Below are positions 15,218 through 23,923 of a stretch of DNA of 64,000 nt, piece after piece. The position numbers and the translations under genes are program-made. Position 1 is the stretch's first letter. Every line of letters begins with the position of its first letter. The DNA comes from Pseudoponticoccus marisrubri (GTDB lineage: Bacteria > Pseudomonadota > Alphaproteobacteria > Rhodobacterales > Rhodobacteraceae), in the NCBI RefSeq assembly GCF_001482405.1, contig NZ_LPXO01000007.1, forward strand, positions 5,001 to 69,000. The letters run 5' to 3'. The notes beneath the pieces were generated by a model, which had not been told where the DNA came from, searched no databases, and worked only from the letters and a program-made list of their open reading frames with translations.

Positions 15218-17274
15218 TCGAAGCGCAGCACGACCCGGTCGGCCTCGGCCACGCGGCCACGCGCGCTCAGCCGGCCCGGATCGACGCCACGGTCGATCAT
15301 CGCCGCGCGCAGCGCCTCGGCCCGGCGGCGGCTTTGCTGGCGGTTGAGCGCCGGCAGCGCGGCGCTGCCCATCTGCATCTCGATCTCGGCCGACAGATCC
15401 GCGAACCGCGTGCAGGCGCGCAGGATCGCCGCCATGCGGGCCAGCGGCCAGACCGCCTCGGGCGCGGGGCTCAGCGCGCCGGGTGCAAAGACCAGTTCGG
15501 GCAGCGTCGCACCCGCTGCGTTGCAGCTGTCGCGCGCAGGCGCAAAACCCGGCTCGGGCAACCAGAACCCGTCGACAAAGACCTGCCCCTCATCCCGCAG
15601 CACATGGGTGCGCCGCGTGCCCGACAAGGGCGCTACGGCGGCGCGAACGGTGACGCGCTCGGGCAGGTCCGCCGCGACCGGCGCAACCGGCACGCCCAGC
15701 GTCAGCTCCAGCGTGGCGCGCAGCGCGCCCGCCTCCAGTACCAGCTCGGCCCGATCCAGCAGCACCAGCCTCGGCGCGATCTCCTTCAGCAGGCGCAGCA
15801 CGGCCGCGCCGTCGCCGGTGGGCGCCACGCGCACCGTGCCGCGCACGCGCTCCAGCCCCAGCGCCTCGGCCATGGCGCGCAGGGACAGCCCGGCCGGAAG
15901 CTTGCCCGTGACCGAGGCGCCCGCGCCCGCATCGTAGCGCAGGGTGAAGCCCGGCGGCGCGCCGTCATCGGCGAGGTCGACAGCCAGTGTCCCGACCCCG
16001 TCCAGCGCGCGCCGCGCCGCCTGTCGCGCGGCCGGATCCGCGGCCAGCCCTTCGACCCGCAGGCCGGTCGCGTCACGCTCGAGCACGCCGCGGCGCAGGC
16101 GGGTCAGCGCGTCCAGCCCGGCGCCCAGGGGCGCCCCCCAGTCGGCAAGGTCGGGATAGGGCGCATGCTCCAGTGTGACGGCCCCCAGCCCGGCTCCGGC
16201 CGCGTTGGCCAGCGCCGCGGGCGCGAAATCGCGCGGCACGCGCCCTTCCCAGGCCAGCGCCTGCCCGTCCCATGTCACGCGCAGCGCCAGCGGACCGCCG
16301 GGATCCTCGGGCACCAGCGCGTCATGCAGCGCGTAGCCCGGCGGCAGCGCCGCGCGCAGGTCGGCCAGCTGCGCCTGCACCCCGGCGCCCACCGGCCCGC
16401 CGCTAAGCGTCACCGTCCCCGGCGCGACGGACAGGCTGCCGCGCGGCAGCTGGGCAAAGACCGGCACCGCAGCGGCCACGGCCTGAGCAAAGCCGGGGCT
16501 GTCCAGCGGCAGGGGCGCGTGGCTCAGTTGCAGGTGCTGCGCCGGGCCCAGCGCGTCCAGCGCGGCCTTGTCGAAGCCGGGCGGCAGCTTGCCCCGGATC
16601 TCCAGCCCCAGCCGGTCCGAGCGGGTGACCAGCAGCGCGTAAGGCGTGCCGTCATCCACGGTGTCGAGGCTCAGCTCCGCCGCATAGCCCTCGGGCAGGT
16701 CGGCCAGCAGGGCCTGCACGGCGGCGCGGTCGTCCGGCAGATGCACCTGCCCCTCCAGCACCAGCGCCCGGTCGGTCAGCGCAAAGCGCCCCTCCAGCGT
16801 GATCGTCAGCGCCTTGGCCGCACGCAGGGCGACCGCGCTCCAGTCGGCATCGGGCACGCCGGCGCCAAGGGGCAGATCGGCCTCGGTGTCCAGCAGAGCC
16901 CCAAGCTCCGCCGCCAACCCGGCCTGCGGGACATGGCCCGACAGAGTCACGCCCTCGCTGTCCTTGACACCCGCCAGCACGAAAGGGGCCACCTGCGGCA
17001 GGACGGTCCAGTCGGCCACGACCTCCTCGACCCCGTCCAGCGCCTCCAGCGTCTCGACCAGCGCGGCGCCCTCGGCTGCGCTCTCGACCCGGCCCGTCGC
17101 GGTGATGGTGCGGCCCTCGACCGCGATCCGCACCGGGTGGCGGGCCTGGTAGACCGCGCCCTCGGCCGCGGCGCGGATGCCGGCGGCGACCAGCGCGTCC
17201 TCGTCGGGCACGCGGAACACGCCCAGCCCGACGACCGCGGCGATGATCGCCAGCATGGCCAGGATGTCGCGCAT
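15214..17274 (-). CDS. BON-repeat and OmpA-like domain envelope protein
   Basis: The 686-residue protein has one N-terminal membrane anchor (ILAMLAIIAAVVGLGVF). A long periplasmic region follows, made of BON-like and degenerate repeats: TITATGRVES..., VTLSGHVP..., LVLEGQVHLPDD..., VTLSGGPVG... and ASVTGKLPAG. A C-terminal OmpA-like peptidoglycan-binding domain (about 590-686) includes NRQQSRRRAEALRAAMIDRGVDPGRLSARGRVAEADRVVLRFD in pieces. OmpA domains bind diaminopimelate in peptidoglycan; BON domains bind membranes. It is much longer than usual BON-OmpA proteins. A structural envelope role is likely. Confidence 0.85.
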   Translation of the reverse strand: MRDILAMLAIIAAVVGLGVFRVPDEDALVAAGIRAAAEGAVYQARHPVRIAVEGRTITATGRVESAAEGAALVETLEALDGVEEVVADWTVLPQVAPFVLAGVKDSEGVTLSGHVPQAGLAAELGALLDTEADLPLGAGVPDADWSAVALRAAKALTITLEGRFALTDRALVLEGQVHLPDDRAAVQALLADLPEGYAAELSLDTVDDGTPYALLVTRSDRLGLEIRGKLPPGFDKAALDALGPAQHLQLSHAPLPLDSPGFAQAVAAAVPVFAQLPRGSLSVAPGTVTLSGGPVGAGVQAQLADLRAALPPGYALHDALVPEDPGGPLALRVTWDGQALAWEGRVPRDFAPAALANAAGAGLGAVTLEHAPYPDLADWGAPLGAGLDALTRLRRGVLERDATGLRVEGLAADPAARQAARRALDGVGTLAVDLADDGAPPGFTLRYDAGAGASVTGKLPAGLSLRAMAEALGLERVRGTVRVAPTGDGAAVLRLLKEIAPRLVLLDRAELVLEAGALRATLELTLGVPVAPVAADLPERVTVRAAVAPLSGTRRTHVLRDEGQVFVDGFWLPEPGFAPARDSCNAAGATLPELVFAPGALSPAPEAVWPLARMAAILRACTRFADLSAEIEMQMGSAALPALNRQQSRRRAEALRAAMIDRGVDPGRLSARGRVAEADRVVLRFD

Positions 17275-17293
17275 CGCCCCGGCCCTGTCGGCG

Positions 17294-18163
17294 TCAGATG
17301 GCGGCCTTGCGGCTCTCGTCGAGATAGATCTCGCGCAGGCGGCGCGCCTGCGGGCCCGGCGTGCCGTCGCCCAGCGCCACGCCGTCGATCTCGACCACCG
17401 GCATCACGAAGGTCGAGGCCGAGGTGATGAAGGCCTCGTCCGCGGCCTTGGCCTCGTCGATGGTGAAATTGCGCTCCTCGACCTCCATCTGGGCTTCACG
17501 CGCAAAGCGCAGCACCGCGGCGCGGGTGATGCCGTGCAGGATGTCGTTGGACAGGGCCCGGGTGACGATCCGGTTGCCCTTGATGAAATAGGCGTTGTTG
17601 CTGGTGCCCTCGGTGACATAGCCGTCCTCGATCATCCAGGCATCGTCGACCCCGGCCTTCTTGGCCATCATCTTGCCCATCGAGGGATAGAGCAGCTGCA
17701 CCGTCTTGATGTCACGCCGCGCCCAGCGGGCATCCTCGATCGAGATCACGCGGATCCCGGTCCGGGCCGCCGGGCTGTCGGCCAGCCCCGGCTTGGACTG
17801 GGTGAACAGCACCAGCGTGGGCGCCACCTCCTCGGGGTCAGGGAAGACGAAGTCGCGATCGGGCGCCGCCCCGCGCGTGACCTGCAGGTAGACCAGCCCC
17901 TCCTCGATGCCGTTGAGCTCGACCAGCTTGCGGTGGATCTCCAGCAGCTCGTCGGGGGTGCAGGGCGCGCGCATGTCCAGCTCGTCCAGCGAGCGCTGCA
18001 GCCGCTTGGCGTGGCCTTCGAAATCCACCAGCTTGCCATCCAGCACGCTGGTCACCTCGTAGACGCCGTCGGCCATCAGGAAGGCCCGGTCGAAGATCGA
18101 CACCTTGGCCTCGGTCTCGGGCAGGTACTCTCCGTTGACATAGACGGTGCGGGTCATGGTCAT
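17294..18163 (-). CDS. dat: D-amino acid aminotransferase (class IV)
   Basis: The 289-residue PLP enzyme has the class IV fold. VYVNGEYLPETEAKVSIFDRAFLMADGVYE is at the N-terminus (split motif), the Schiff-base Lys lies in IKTVQLLYPSMGKMMAKKAG, and the phosphate-binding EGTSNNAYFIKGN and ASTFVMPVVEIDG follow. This pattern fits D-alanine/D-amino acid transaminases rather than branched-chain transaminase. It interconverts D-amino acids such as D-Ala and D-Glu with their 2-oxo acids. It lies downstream of dgcN-dgcA on the same strand, supporting a D-amino acid role. ATG 18157 two codons in is an equally good start. Confidence 0.85.
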   Translation of the reverse strand: MTMTRTVYVNGEYLPETEAKVSIFDRAFLMADGVYEVTSVLDGKLVDFEGHAKRLQRSLDELDMRAPCTPDELLEIHRKLVELNGIEEGLVYLQVTRGAAPDRDFVFPDPEEVAPTLVLFTQSKPGLADSPAARTGIRVISIEDARWARRDIKTVQLLYPSMGKMMAKKAGVDDAWMIEDGYVTEGTSNNAYFIKGNRIVTRALSNDILHGITRAAVLRFAREAQMEVEERNFTIDEAKAADEAFITSASTFVMPVVEIDGVALGDGTPGPQARRLREIYLDESRKAAI

Positions 18164-18277
18164 GCTCCTTGATGTGAAGAACCGGCGCGGCCAAAGGCAA
18201 GGCGGGCGCGGTCGTCTTAGAATGCGCCCCCGCGTGAGACAAGTTCGAAAGCCCGAGCGGGCGCCTGCGTCGCGCCC

Positions 18278-19243
18278 CTAGCCCCAGAGCGCCGGTGCGG
18301 GCGGGTGCACGCCATCGGCGTCGAAGCGCAGCGGCGCATCGCGATCCTCGGCCAGCAGCAGCGGGCCGTCCAGGTCGGTCACCGCGGCGCCCTGCGCCAC
18401 CAGCACCGCCGGCGCCATGGCCAGCGAAGAGCCGACCATGCAGCCCACCATGACGCCATAGCCCGCCTCGCGGGCGGCGGCGCGCAGGGCCAGCGCCTCG
18501 GTCAGACCGCCGGTCTTGTCCAGCTTGATGTTCACCATGTCGTACTTGCCCGCCAGCCCCGGCAGCGAGGCGCGGTCATGGCAGCTCTCGTCGGCGCAGA
18601 TCGGCACAGGGCGGTCCAGCCCGCGCAGCGCCTCGTCCTCGCCCGCCGGAAGGGGCTGTTCCACCAGCGCCACGCCCAGCCGCTGCAGATGCGGGGCCAG
18701 CTCGGCATAGACGGGCGCCGACCAGCCCTCGTTGGCATCCACGATGATCCGCGCCTCGGGCGCGCCGCGCCGCACGGCTTCCAGCCGGGGCATGTCATCC
18801 GGCGTGCCCAGCTTGATCTTGAGCAGCGGGCGATGCGCGTGGCGCCGCGCCGCGGCCTCCATGTCCTCAGGCGCGCCCAGCGACAGCGTGTAGGCGGTGA
18901 TCTCGGGGCCCGGCGCGGGCAGGCCCGCCAGTTCCCAGACACGTTTGCCGGCGGCCTTGGCCTCCAGGTCCCAGAGCGCGCAATCCACCGCGTTGCGCGC
19001 CGCACCGGCCGGCAGCGCCTCCTGCAGGGCGGTGCGCGTGATCCCGTCGGGCAGCCCCGCGATCTGCCCGGTCACGCTGTCCAGCGTCTCGTCATACCGG
19101 GCATAGGGCACGCATTCGCCCTGCCCGGTCACGCCGTCGCGCGTGATGCGCACGGTCAGGACCTTTGCCTCGGTCCGGCTGCCGCGCGAGATCGTGAACG
19201 CCTCGGCCAGCCGGAACACGTCGCGGGTTACCTCGATGCCCAT
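18278..19243 (-). CDS. dgcA: DgcA, N-acetyl-D-glutamate racemase / enolase-superfamily dipeptide epimerase
   Basis: The 321-residue enolase-superfamily enzyme has the KxK motif (LLKIKLG), metal ligands in IIVDANEGW, LVEQPLP and ICADESCHD, and the opposite acid/base Lys in VNIKLDKTGGL. Older annotation calls this L-Ala-D/L-Glu epimerase. Its pairing with dgcN points to the D-glutamate pathway in which N-acetyl-D-glutamate is converted to N-acetyl-L-glutamate. ATG 19243 is chosen because a strong AGGAGG lies about 8 bases upstream; an upstream in-frame ATG adds 15 unrelated residues. It follows dgcN after 141 bases. Confidence 0.85.
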   Translation of the reverse strand: MGIEVTRDVFRLAEAFTISRGSRTEAKVLTVRITRDGVTGQGECVPYARYDETLDSVTGQIAGLPDGITRTALQEALPAGAARNAVDCALWDLEAKAAGKRVWELAGLPAPGPEITAYTLSLGAPEDMEAAARRHAHRPLLKIKLGTPDDMPRLEAVRRGAPEARIIVDANEGWSAPVYAELAPHLQRLGVALVEQPLPAGEDEALRGLDRPVPICADESCHDRASLPGLAGKYDMVNIKLDKTGGLTEALALRAAAREAGYGVMVGCMVGSSLAMAPAVLVAQGAAVTDLDGPLLLAEDRDAPLRFDADGVHPPAPALWG

Positions 19244-19313
19244 GGCGGCACCTCCTGTTGCGTCTTGCTGCGGAAAAGACCCGGCCATCGCCCTTGCGCG
19301 GCCGGGGCGGAGC

Positions 19314-19383
19314 GCCCTGCGGGACGGCGGGCGGGGCGAGGTGCCGCAGGCACGAGCGCCGTCCCGTCCGCCCCGCGCAGGGC
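19314..19383 (-). repeat. Hairpin-forming dyad between dgcN and dgcA
   Basis: GCCCTGCG at 19314-19321 pairs with CGCAGGGC at 19376-19383. Inside it, GTGCC-GCA-GGCAC at 19341-19353 forms a second small stem. It lies entirely within the dgcN-dgcA gap and could stabilise or attenuate the transcript. No U-run follows. Confidence 0.4.
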
Positions 19384-19384
19384 C

Positions 19385-20386
19385 TCAGAGCTCGGCCAGC
19401 GCCGCGGCCAGCCGGTCGGCGCCGTGGCGGAACGGGTCCACCGTGGGCAGGCCCATGCGGTCCTCGATCTCGCGGCAATAGCGCTCGGCCTCGGCATCGC
19501 CCATGTGCTGGGTGTTGATCGACACGCCCACCACGCGGCAGTCGGGATTGCACACATGCGCCAGCTGCAGCGACAGGTCGCGCACCGCCTCCAGCGCCGG
19601 CAGACCGTAATCCGGCAGGCCGCGCATATGGGTGCGGGTCGGTTCGTGGCACAGCACCAGCGCATCGGGCTGCCCGCCATGGATCAGCGCCAGCGACACC
19701 CCCGAGAAGGAGACATGGTACAGGCTGCCCTGCCCCTCGATCACGTCCCAGTGGTCGGGATCGTTCTCGGGCGTCAGCCACTCGATCGAGCCGGCCATGA
19801 AATCGGCCACCACCGCGTCCAGCGGCACGCCGTCCCCGGTGATCAGGATGCCGGTCTGGCCGGTGGCGCGGAAGGTGGACTTCATGCCGCGCGCCCGCAT
19901 CGCGGCGTCCAGCGCCAGCGTGGTGTACATCTTGCCGACCGAGCAGTCGGTGCCCACGGCCAGCACCCGCTTGCCGGCCCGCTTGCGCCCGTCCGCGATG
20001 GGATACTCCACCTCGGGCACGCGCACGTCATGCAGGCTGCGCCCGCACGCCTCGGCCACGGCGACGAGGTCGGGCTCGTCACGCAGCAGGTTGTGCAGCC
20101 CCGAGGCCAGGTCGAACCCTTCCTCCAGCGCCGCCACCAGCACCTTCTTCCAGGCCTGGCTGATCTTGCCGCCGCGGTTGGCCACGCCGATCACCAGCGT
20201 CTTGGCGCCGGCGGCCTTGGCCTGTTCCAGGGTCATGTCCTCCAGCTTGAGGTCGGCCTTGCAGCCCTCCATGCGCAGCTGGCCCACGCAGTTCTCGGGA
20301 CGCCAGTCCCGGATGCCCTGTGCCACCTTGGCGGCCAGCCCATCCGGCGCGTCGCCCAGAAACAGCAGATACGGTGTCTCGATCAT
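19385..20386 (-). CDS. dgcN: DgcN, D-glutamate N-acetyltransferase (DUF1611)
   Basis: The 333-residue protein belongs to the DUF1611 family. Its C-terminal P-loop-like domain has VGTDCSVGKMYTTLAL and FRATGQTGILITGDGVPLDAVVADF (split motif), and ends with INTQHMGDAEAERYC. Family members next to dipeptide-epimerase genes have been described as D-glutamate N-acetyltransferases (DgcN), making N-acetyl-D-glutamate for DgcA. ATG 20386 is chosen for the AAGGGAGAG ribosome-binding site just upstream. It is the first gene of the minus-strand unit dgcN-dgcA and is divergent from malyl-CoA lyase with 246 bases between them. Confidence 0.85.
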   Translation of the reverse strand: MIETPYLLFLGDAPDGLAAKVAQGIRDWRPENCVGQLRMEGCKADLKLEDMTLEQAKAAGAKTLVIGVANRGGKISQAWKKVLVAALEEGFDLASGLHNLLRDEPDLVAVAEACGRSLHDVRVPEVEYPIADGRKRAGKRVLAVGTDCSVGKMYTTLALDAAMRARGMKSTFRATGQTGILITGDGVPLDAVVADFMAGSIEWLTPENDPDHWDVIEGQGSLYHVSFSGVSLALIHGGQPDALVLCHEPTRTHMRGLPDYGLPALEAVRDLSLQLAHVCNPDCRVVGVSINTQHMGDAEAERYCREIEDRMGLPTVDPFRHGADRLAAALAEL

Positions 20387-20560
20387 CGCGCTCTCCCTTG
20401 TCAGGTTTTGCGATACCATGCCTGCCCGGGTCCGGGAAAGGCTTCCGAAATCCGGCGCGCCCCCGCCCGATCCCGGGGGATCTGCCCGATTTTTCACCCT
20501 TTCTTCGAAGATCCATGCATGCGCCCGCCCGGGGCCCCGCGCCAATGACGGTCTTTTCGC

Positions 20561-20578
20561 TTGCGCAGCATTGCGCAA
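20561..20578. promoter_or_regulatory. Candidate operator TTGCGC-N6-GCGCAA upstream of malyl-CoA lyase
   Basis: TTGCGCAGCATTGCGCAA contains inverted TTGCGC/GCGCAA half-sites and the perfect palindrome TTGCGCAA. It ends 54 bases before the lyase start. Similar half-sites occur upstream of mcd at 39556-39603. Function is inferred. Confidence 0.4.
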
Positions 20579-20632
20579 TTTCATAACCCGTGGAGCGAGA
20601 AAAGCGCAACTTCCTTCCACGAGGCCAATCAC

Positions 20633-21592
20633 ATGTCCTTCCGCATCCAGCCCGCCGCGCCGGCCCGCCCCAATCGCTGCCAGCTTTTCGGCCCGGCCTC
20701 GAACACCAAGCTGCCGCCCAAGATGGCCGCATCGGCCGCCGACGTGATCAATATCGACCTCGAGGATTCGGTCGCGCCCTCGGACAAGGACATGGCCCGC
20801 AAGCTGGCGATCGAGGCGATCGGCGATGTCGACTGGGGCGCCAAGACCCTGTCGGTGCGCATCAACGGGCTGGACACGCCCTTCTGGTACCGCGACGTGG
20901 TGGACCTGCTGGAACAGGCCTCCGAGCGGCTCGACCAGATCATGATCCCCAAGGTGGGCTGCGCGGCCGACATCTACGCGGTGGATGCGCTGGTCACCGC
21001 GGTGGAACGCGCCAAGGGCCGGGCCAAGCCGATCAAGTTCGAGGTCATCATCGAGAGCGCCGCCGGCATCGCCCATGTAGAGGAGATCGCCGCCGCCAGC
21101 CCCCGGCTCGAGGCGATGAGCCTGGGCGCCGCGGATTTCGCGGCCTCGATGGGCATGGCCACCACCGGCATCGGCGGCACGCAGGAGAATTACTACATGA
21201 TCCGCGAGGGGCAGAAGCACTGGTCGGACCCGTGGCACTGGGCGCAGGCCGCCATCGTCGCCGCCTGCCGCACCCATGGCGTGCTGCCGGTGGACGGACC
21301 CTTCGGCGATTTCTCGGATGATGACGGGTTCCGCGCCCAGGCGCTGCGCTCGGCCACGCTGGGCATGGTGGGCAAATGGGCGATCCATCCCAAGCAGGTG
21401 GCGCTGGCCAACGAGGTCTTCACCCCGACCGAGGAAGCGGTGGCCGATGCGCGCGCCATCCTTGCCGCCATGGAAGAGGCCAAGGCCCGCGGCGAGGGCG
21501 CGACCACTTACAAGGGCAAGCTGATCGACATCGCCTCGATCAAGCAGGCCGAGGTCATCGTGCGCCAGTCCGAGATGATCGCCGGCATGTGA
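20633..21592 (+). CDS. mcl1: L-malyl-CoA / beta-methylmalyl-CoA lyase
   Basis: The 319-residue CitE-like aldolase cleaves (3S)-malyl-CoA and beta-methylmalyl-CoA in the ethylmalonyl-CoA pathway, giving glyoxylate with acetyl-CoA or propionyl-CoA. Visible family blocks are RPNRCQLFGPASNTK, VINIDLEDSVAPSDK (metal-binding Glu/Asp), IMIPKVG, FEVIIESAAGI, SLGAADFAASMG and GKWAIHPKQ. The length and N-terminus match Rhodobacter Mcl1. ATG 20633 is used because homologues start MSFR. A candidate regulatory palindrome lies at 20561. Methylsuccinyl-CoA dehydrogenase of the same pathway is at 39656. Confidence 0.93.
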   Translation: MSFRIQPAAPARPNRCQLFGPASNTKLPPKMAASAADVINIDLEDSVAPSDKDMARKLAIEAIGDVDWGAKTLSVRINGLDTPFWYRDVVDLLEQASERLDQIMIPKVGCAADIYAVDALVTAVERAKGRAKPIKFEVIIESAAGIAHVEEIAAASPRLEAMSLGAADFAASMGMATTGIGGTQENYYMIREGQKHWSDPWHWAQAAIVAACRTHGVLPVDGPFGDFSDDDGFRAQALRSATLGMVGKWAIHPKQVALANEVFTPTEEAVADARAILAAMEEAKARGEGATTYKGKLIDIASIKQAEVIVRQSEMIAGM

Positions 21593-21689
21593 GCCCGCCG
21601 TTTCGGACAATTCGGAGATTTGCGGCGCCGAAACGTACGAAACGTCCAGATCCGGGGGGCCCGTCGCGCCGCGCGGCGGGCCCGGCCGG

Positions 21690-22142
21690 TCAGGCGCGTT
21701 CATCCTTGGGCGAGCCCATGACCACGAAGGTGGTCAACGTGTTGACCTGCGGCAGCGCGCCGAGGATCTCGGTATGGAAATGCTTGTAGGCGGCGAGATC
21801 CGCCGCCTCGATCCGCAACAGGTATTCCACCGTCCCGGTCACGTTGTGACATTCGCGCACCTGCGGCGCCGCCTGCATCGCGGCCTCGAAAGCCTCCTGC
21901 GCGCGCTTGGTGTGCTGGCTGAGCCCCACGGTCAGGTAGGCGACGAAGCCGATGCCGGTCTTCTCCGGGCTGAGCACGGCGCGGTAGCCGCGGATCACGC
22001 CCGAACGCTCCAGCGCCGCTGTGCGCCGCAGGCAGGCCGAGGGCGACAGGCCCACCTGCTCGGACAGGGCGAGGTTGCTGAGCCGCCCGTCCCGGCTCAG
22101 CGCGCGCAATATCCTGCGGTCAATGTCGTCAAGATCGCTCAT
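21690..22142 (-). CDS. Lrp/AsnC family transcriptional regulator
   Basis: The 150-residue protein has an N-terminal winged-helix (LDDIDRRILRALSRDGRLSNLALSEQVGLSPSACLRRTAALERSGVI, residues about 3-50) and a C-terminal RAM ligand-binding domain with ECHNVTGTVEYLLRI. Lrp proteins sense amino acids. It is divergent from a LysE-family exporter, with 72 bases between the two starts. That arrangement commonly indicates local control of amino-acid efflux. The ligand is not evident from sequence. Confidence 0.93.
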   Translation of the reverse strand: MSDLDDIDRRILRALSRDGRLSNLALSEQVGLSPSACLRRTAALERSGVIRGYRAVLSPEKTGIGFVAYLTVGLSQHTKRAQEAFEAAMQAAPQVRECHNVTGTVEYLLRIEAADLAAYKHFHTEILGALPQVNTLTTFVVMGSPKDERA

Positions 22143-22214
22143 GAATTGCAAATCTAGCGAGTTTTCGCTGCATCTTGCAACCTTTCGCCACGCGGCCTGC
22201 GGCATCCCTATGCC

Positions 22215-22817
22215 ATGACACCGGATCTTCTGCTTGCCCTCGCCCTGTTCTGTGCCGCCACGCTGTTCACGCCGGGGCCCAACAACCTGATGCTTATGGC
22301 CTCGGGCGCCAATTTCGGCCTGCGCCGTACCCTGCCGCACCTGATAGGGGTCGCCTTCGGCTTTCCGATGATGATCGTGCCGGTGGGCCTCGGCGTGATG
22401 CAGGTCTTCGATCTCTGGCCGCTTTCCTACCTGGCGCTGCGCATCGTCTCGGTCGCCTACCTGCTCTACCTGGCCTGGAAGATCGCCCATGCCGCCCCGC
22501 CGGCCGAGGCCGAGGCGGGCGCCAGCCCGCTGAGCTTCCTGCAGGCGGCCGGCTTCCAATGGGTCAACCCCAAGGCCTGGTCCATGGCGCTGGGGGCGAT
22601 CACGCTTTACGCCGCGAGCCGCGACATCGGCGCGATCCTCTGGGTCGCGGGCACCTTCGCCGCGCTGGGGACGGTCTCGGCGGTGACCTGGACCCTGCTG
22701 GGCACCGGGGTGCGCCGCCTTCTGGCGCGGCCATCGCGGCTGCGTGCCTTCAACTGGACCATGGCGGCGCTGCTGGTCCTGTCCATGGCGCCGGTGCTGC
22801 TGGCCGGACGGGCCTGA
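22215..22817 (+). CDS. LysE family amino-acid exporter
   Basis: The 200-residue inner-membrane protein has six predicted hydrophobic segments and the LysE/RhtB signature [22 protein letters not shown] near residues 16-37 (split), then [15 protein letters not shown]. LysE/RhtB proteins export basic or neutral amino acids. It is controlled probably by the divergent Lrp-type gene at 21690-22142. The short intergenic region has an AT-rich centre (GAATTGCAAATC) suited to an Lrp site. The substrate is unknown. Confidence 0.92.
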   Translation: MTPDLLLALALFCAATLFTPGPNNLMLMASGANFGLRRTLPHLIGVAFGFPMMIVPVGLGVMQVFDLWPLSYLALRIVSVAYLLYLAWKIAHAAPPAEAEAGASPLSFLQAAGFQWVNPKAWSMALGAITLYAASRDIGAILWVAGTFAALGTVSAVTWTLLGTGVRRLLARPSRLRAFNWTMAALLVLSMAPVLLAGRA

Positions 22818-22849
22818 GCGGTTTCGGATCGCTGACGCGATCCGACCGG

Positions 22850-22901
22850 CCGGGGGCTGCGCCCCCGGACCCCGCTTTCGAGTATTTTCGGAAAGATGAA
22901 A
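22850..22901. repeat. Rhodobacterales-type intergenic element: GC hairpin plus GAGTATTTTCGGAAAGATGAA
   Basis: A perfect 8-bp stem (CCGGGGGC-TGC-GCCCCCGG, 22850-22868) is followed by the AT-richer tail around 22880-22901 (GTATTTTCGGAAAGATGAA). Similar hairpin-plus-tail elements are dispersed between genes in many Rhodobacteraceae genomes, as I remember. Here it lies between the convergent lysE-type gene and the frameshifted regulator, where it can act as a terminator for both. Confidence 0.6.
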
Positions 22902-22917
22902 GCCGGGCGCGGCGGCG

Positions 22918-23764
22918 TCAGCGCAGGGGCAGGCAGATTTCGGTGACGAGATCCGCGGGCGCGGTGGTTGGGGGGGTCGTTGAGGTAGCGCTCGAAGGGC
23001 GGGCGATCGGCGGGTTCCTCGCCGCTGTCGGGCAGCCAGGTGCCGTAGAGCTGGTCCCAGGCGGCAGGCAGACCGGAATAGGGGCCCGTGAGCGTGAGCA
23101 CGGCGTGGCGGCCGCCGGGGATCGTGACGGCATGCAGGTCCGAGGGCATGGCGACGTGGTCGCCCACGACGATGCCGGCTTCGGCGCGCAGCTGGTCCTC
23201 GGGCGTGTCGGCGGGCGAATCGAGGTAGATGCCGGCCATGCCGCGCGCCTCGGGCCAGAGATCGCGGGCCGCGAAGACCGCCGCCACCTGTTCGAAGGCG
23301 CGGCCGATCTTGTGATAGGCGCCGCCATGGGACAGCGCGGCAAGGCGCAGGGGGGCGAGGTCGCGGATCTCGATGGGCAGCATGGGGTCGGCTCCTGTCC
23401 TGGATGGTCTGCTTGGGTGGACCAGCGTGTCGGGCCGCGCCGCGGCGCGGAAGGCGCGCGGGCTCATCCCGTAGCGCGCCCGGAAGACGCGCGCGAAGCT
23501 TTGCGGGTTGTCGTAGCCCACGCGCCGGGCCACGGTCTCCTCTGGCCAGTCCGTCTGGACCAGCCAGACTGCCGCGCGATGGGTGCGCACACGGCGCACC
23601 GCCTCGGCGCAGGTCTCGCCGGTCATGGCATGGAACACCCGGTGCCAGTGGAAGCGCGACAGGGCCGCCACGTCGGCCAGCGCATCCAGCGACAGATCGC
23701 CATCGGGATGGTCGAAGATGTGTTGCAGCACGCGGCGGATGCGGGTTTCGTAGCTGTCGGACAT
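22918..23764 (-). pseudogene. AraC family regulator with GyrI-like domain, frameshifted near the 3' end
   Basis: Residues 1-105 form an AraC-type DNA-binding domain ([51 protein letters not shown]). A GyrI-like effector domain follows. At a seven-G run (22970-22976, C7 on the coding strand) the frame breaks. As read, the protein runs past the gene into unrelated sequence. With one C removed it continues [16 protein letters not shown] and stops at 22918, as expected for a GyrI-like C-terminus. The break removes only about 18 residues, so partial function is possible. It is either a recent mutation, a phase-variable tract or a sequencing error. Confidence 0.85.
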
Positions 23765-23923
23765 GGGCGGGCAAGCGGCCTCTTGCGGCGGCTCATGCGC
23801 CCATCCAAGCACAGGACGCGCGACAAATCTTGCTGGAATGCCCCGCGATCGCCCTTTCGCCGCTTTGTTGCATTCGCCGGCGGGCGGCGCCATATAGCGG
23901 CGAGCATGACGGAGGCGCCGCGG

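Noticed and set aside
14929-17427. Long plus-strand frame opposite the BON-OmpA gene
   Set aside because: Low-complexity Arg/Gln/Gly composition typical of antisense frames in high-GC DNA; the minus-strand gene has signal anchor and OmpA domain.
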